DNA of 6,551 nt, taken from contig VBLA01000416.1 of NCBI GenBank assembly GCA_005879245.1, positions 1-6,551 on the forward strand, written 5' to 3'. The stretch's first letter is position 1. The number at the start of each line of letters is the position of its first letter. The notes under the pieces are model-generated. The model was not told the origin of the DNA. It ran no database searches and saw only the letters and a program-made list of their open reading frames with translations. This DNA comes from Deltaproteobacteria bacterium (GTDB taxonomy: Bacteria > Desulfobacterota > Binatia > DP-6). Shown here piece after piece: positions 6,118-6,551 of this stretch. The position numbers and the translations under genes were made by a program.

Positions 6118-6551
6118 ATGTGGGGCCTCCCGCTCTTCCCACCCCAGGCCTCTACCCTGGCCCCCCAGGTGGACGCGCTCTTCTTCTTCATGCTCGGCGT
6201 CTCGGCCTTCTTCTCGCTCCTCATCGCGGGCCTGATCGTCTACTTCGCCATCAAGTATCACCGCCGCAGCGAGGACGAGGAGACCGAGCAGGTCCACGAG
6301 CCGATGGCACTCGAGCTCACCTGGACGATGGTGCCGCTGGCGCTCACCATGGTCATGTACGCCTGGGGAGCGAGCGTCTTCTTCACCGCCGTCCGGCCGC
6401 CCCGCGATGCGCTCGAGGTGTACGTCGTCGGCAAGCAGTGGATGTGGAAGTTCCAGCACGCGGAAGGCCAGCGTGAGATCGACGAGCTGCACATGCCGCT
6501 GGGGCGGCCGGTCCGGCTCACGATGACCTCGGAGGACGTGATCCACAGCTT
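6118..6551 (+). CDS. coxB: Cytochrome c oxidase subunit II, N-terminal part (3' end outside the window)
   Basis: Subunit II of a haem-copper oxidase, which receives electrons at CuA and passes them to haem a. ATG 6118 lies four bases after the SCO stop, with GGGAG at 6100-6104. 144 residues are readable to the window end without a stop. Transmembrane hairpin: helix 1 about residues 19-46 (LFFFMLGVSAFFSLLIAGLI), helix 2 about 65-90 after the conserved EPMALELTWTMVP. The periplasmic cupredoxin domain then starts with VYVVGKQWMWKFQH (about 101-114), the conserved aromatic stretch near CuA, and TMTSEDVIHS at the end. The CuA ligands and any fused cytochrome c domain (caa3 type) lie beyond the window. 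No lipoprotein signal is visible. No frame break is seen. Confidence 0.95.
   Translation, partial: MWGLPLFPPQASTLAPQVDALFFFMLGVSAFFSLLIAGLIVYFAIKYHRRSEDEETEQVHEPMALELTWTMVPLALTMVMYAWGASVFFTAVRPPRDALEVYVVGKQWMWKFQHAEGQREIDELHMPLGRPVRLTMTSEDVIHS

Noticed and set aside
4715..6118. 467-codon frame-2 open frame
   Set aside because: Only the stretch 4937-5182 looks real (the small membrane protein). The rest is an Arg/Pro-rich shadow over the SCO gene.
5019..6224. Long antisense open frame of about 401 codons
   Set aside because: It lies opposite the conserved SCO gene, has Arg/Ala/His-rich low-complexity composition with no recognisable domain, and fits the stop-poor antisense frame of GC-rich coding DNA.
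1..6551. CRISPR array, tRNA, rRNA, phage or transposase genes
   Set aside because: No tandem spaced repeats, RNA-gene signatures or mobile-element proteins could be recognised; the window is filled by respiratory genes.

Overview
This window is part of a very GC-rich bacterial operon for aerobic respiration. It encodes most of Alternative Complex III (ACIII), the quinol:cytochrome c / high-potential acceptor oxidoreductase that replaces the bc1 complex. A SCO-family copper chaperone and the start of cytochrome c oxidase subunit II follow. All genes lie on the + strand. The order is actB (5' end outside the window) - actC - actD - actE - actF - small membrane protein - SCO - coxB (3' end outside the window). 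GC content, the ACIII-SCO-COX order and the protein style suggest a Myxococcota/Desulfobacterota/Binatota- or Acidobacteriota-like lineage, probably an environmental or metagenomic sequence. I cannot place it more precisely from sequence alone.

Layout: 1-1612 is the C-terminal half of actB (end of the molybdopterin-oxidoreductase-like domain, then the iron-sulfur domain). 1614-2862 is actC (NrfD-type quinol-binding membrane subunit). 2859-3398 is actD (DUF3341, two membrane helices). 3388-3933 is actE (monohaem cytochrome c lipoprotein). 3930-4950 is actF (second NrfD-like subunit). 4937-5196 is a small single-helix protein. 5193-6113 is a SCO protein with a CxxxC copper site. 6118-6551 is the N-terminal part of coxB. 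Genes are packed with overlaps (ATGA at 2859, 3930 and 5193) or gaps of a few bases, so this is one transcription unit. I see no internal promoter or terminator, and no gene-free stretch longer than 300 bases.

Function: ActC (and perhaps ActF) handles quinol in the membrane. Electrons pass through the ActB iron-sulfur clusters to cytochrome subunits such as ActE, and then to the downstream haem-copper oxidase. SCO matures the CuA site of the subunit II encoded by coxB.

The most unusual thing is that four genes (actB, actC, actF and the small gene) each lack an internal piece that I judge from family memory to be about 30-50 residues. In each case the reading frame changes at the join (near 975, 1703, 4250 and 5180). 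The lost pieces include the first cysteine motif of ActB, the first membrane helix of ActC and one helix of ActF. Sequence on both sides of each join is otherwise well conserved, and actD, actE, SCO (apart from its N-terminus) and coxB look intact. Collapsed or unfilled assembly gaps are the simplest explanation; multiple recent deletions in a decaying operon is the biological alternative. A perfect 28-bp inverted repeat at 5213-5338, lying in frame at the start of the SCO gene, is a further anomaly. I did not find a convincing new biological system here.
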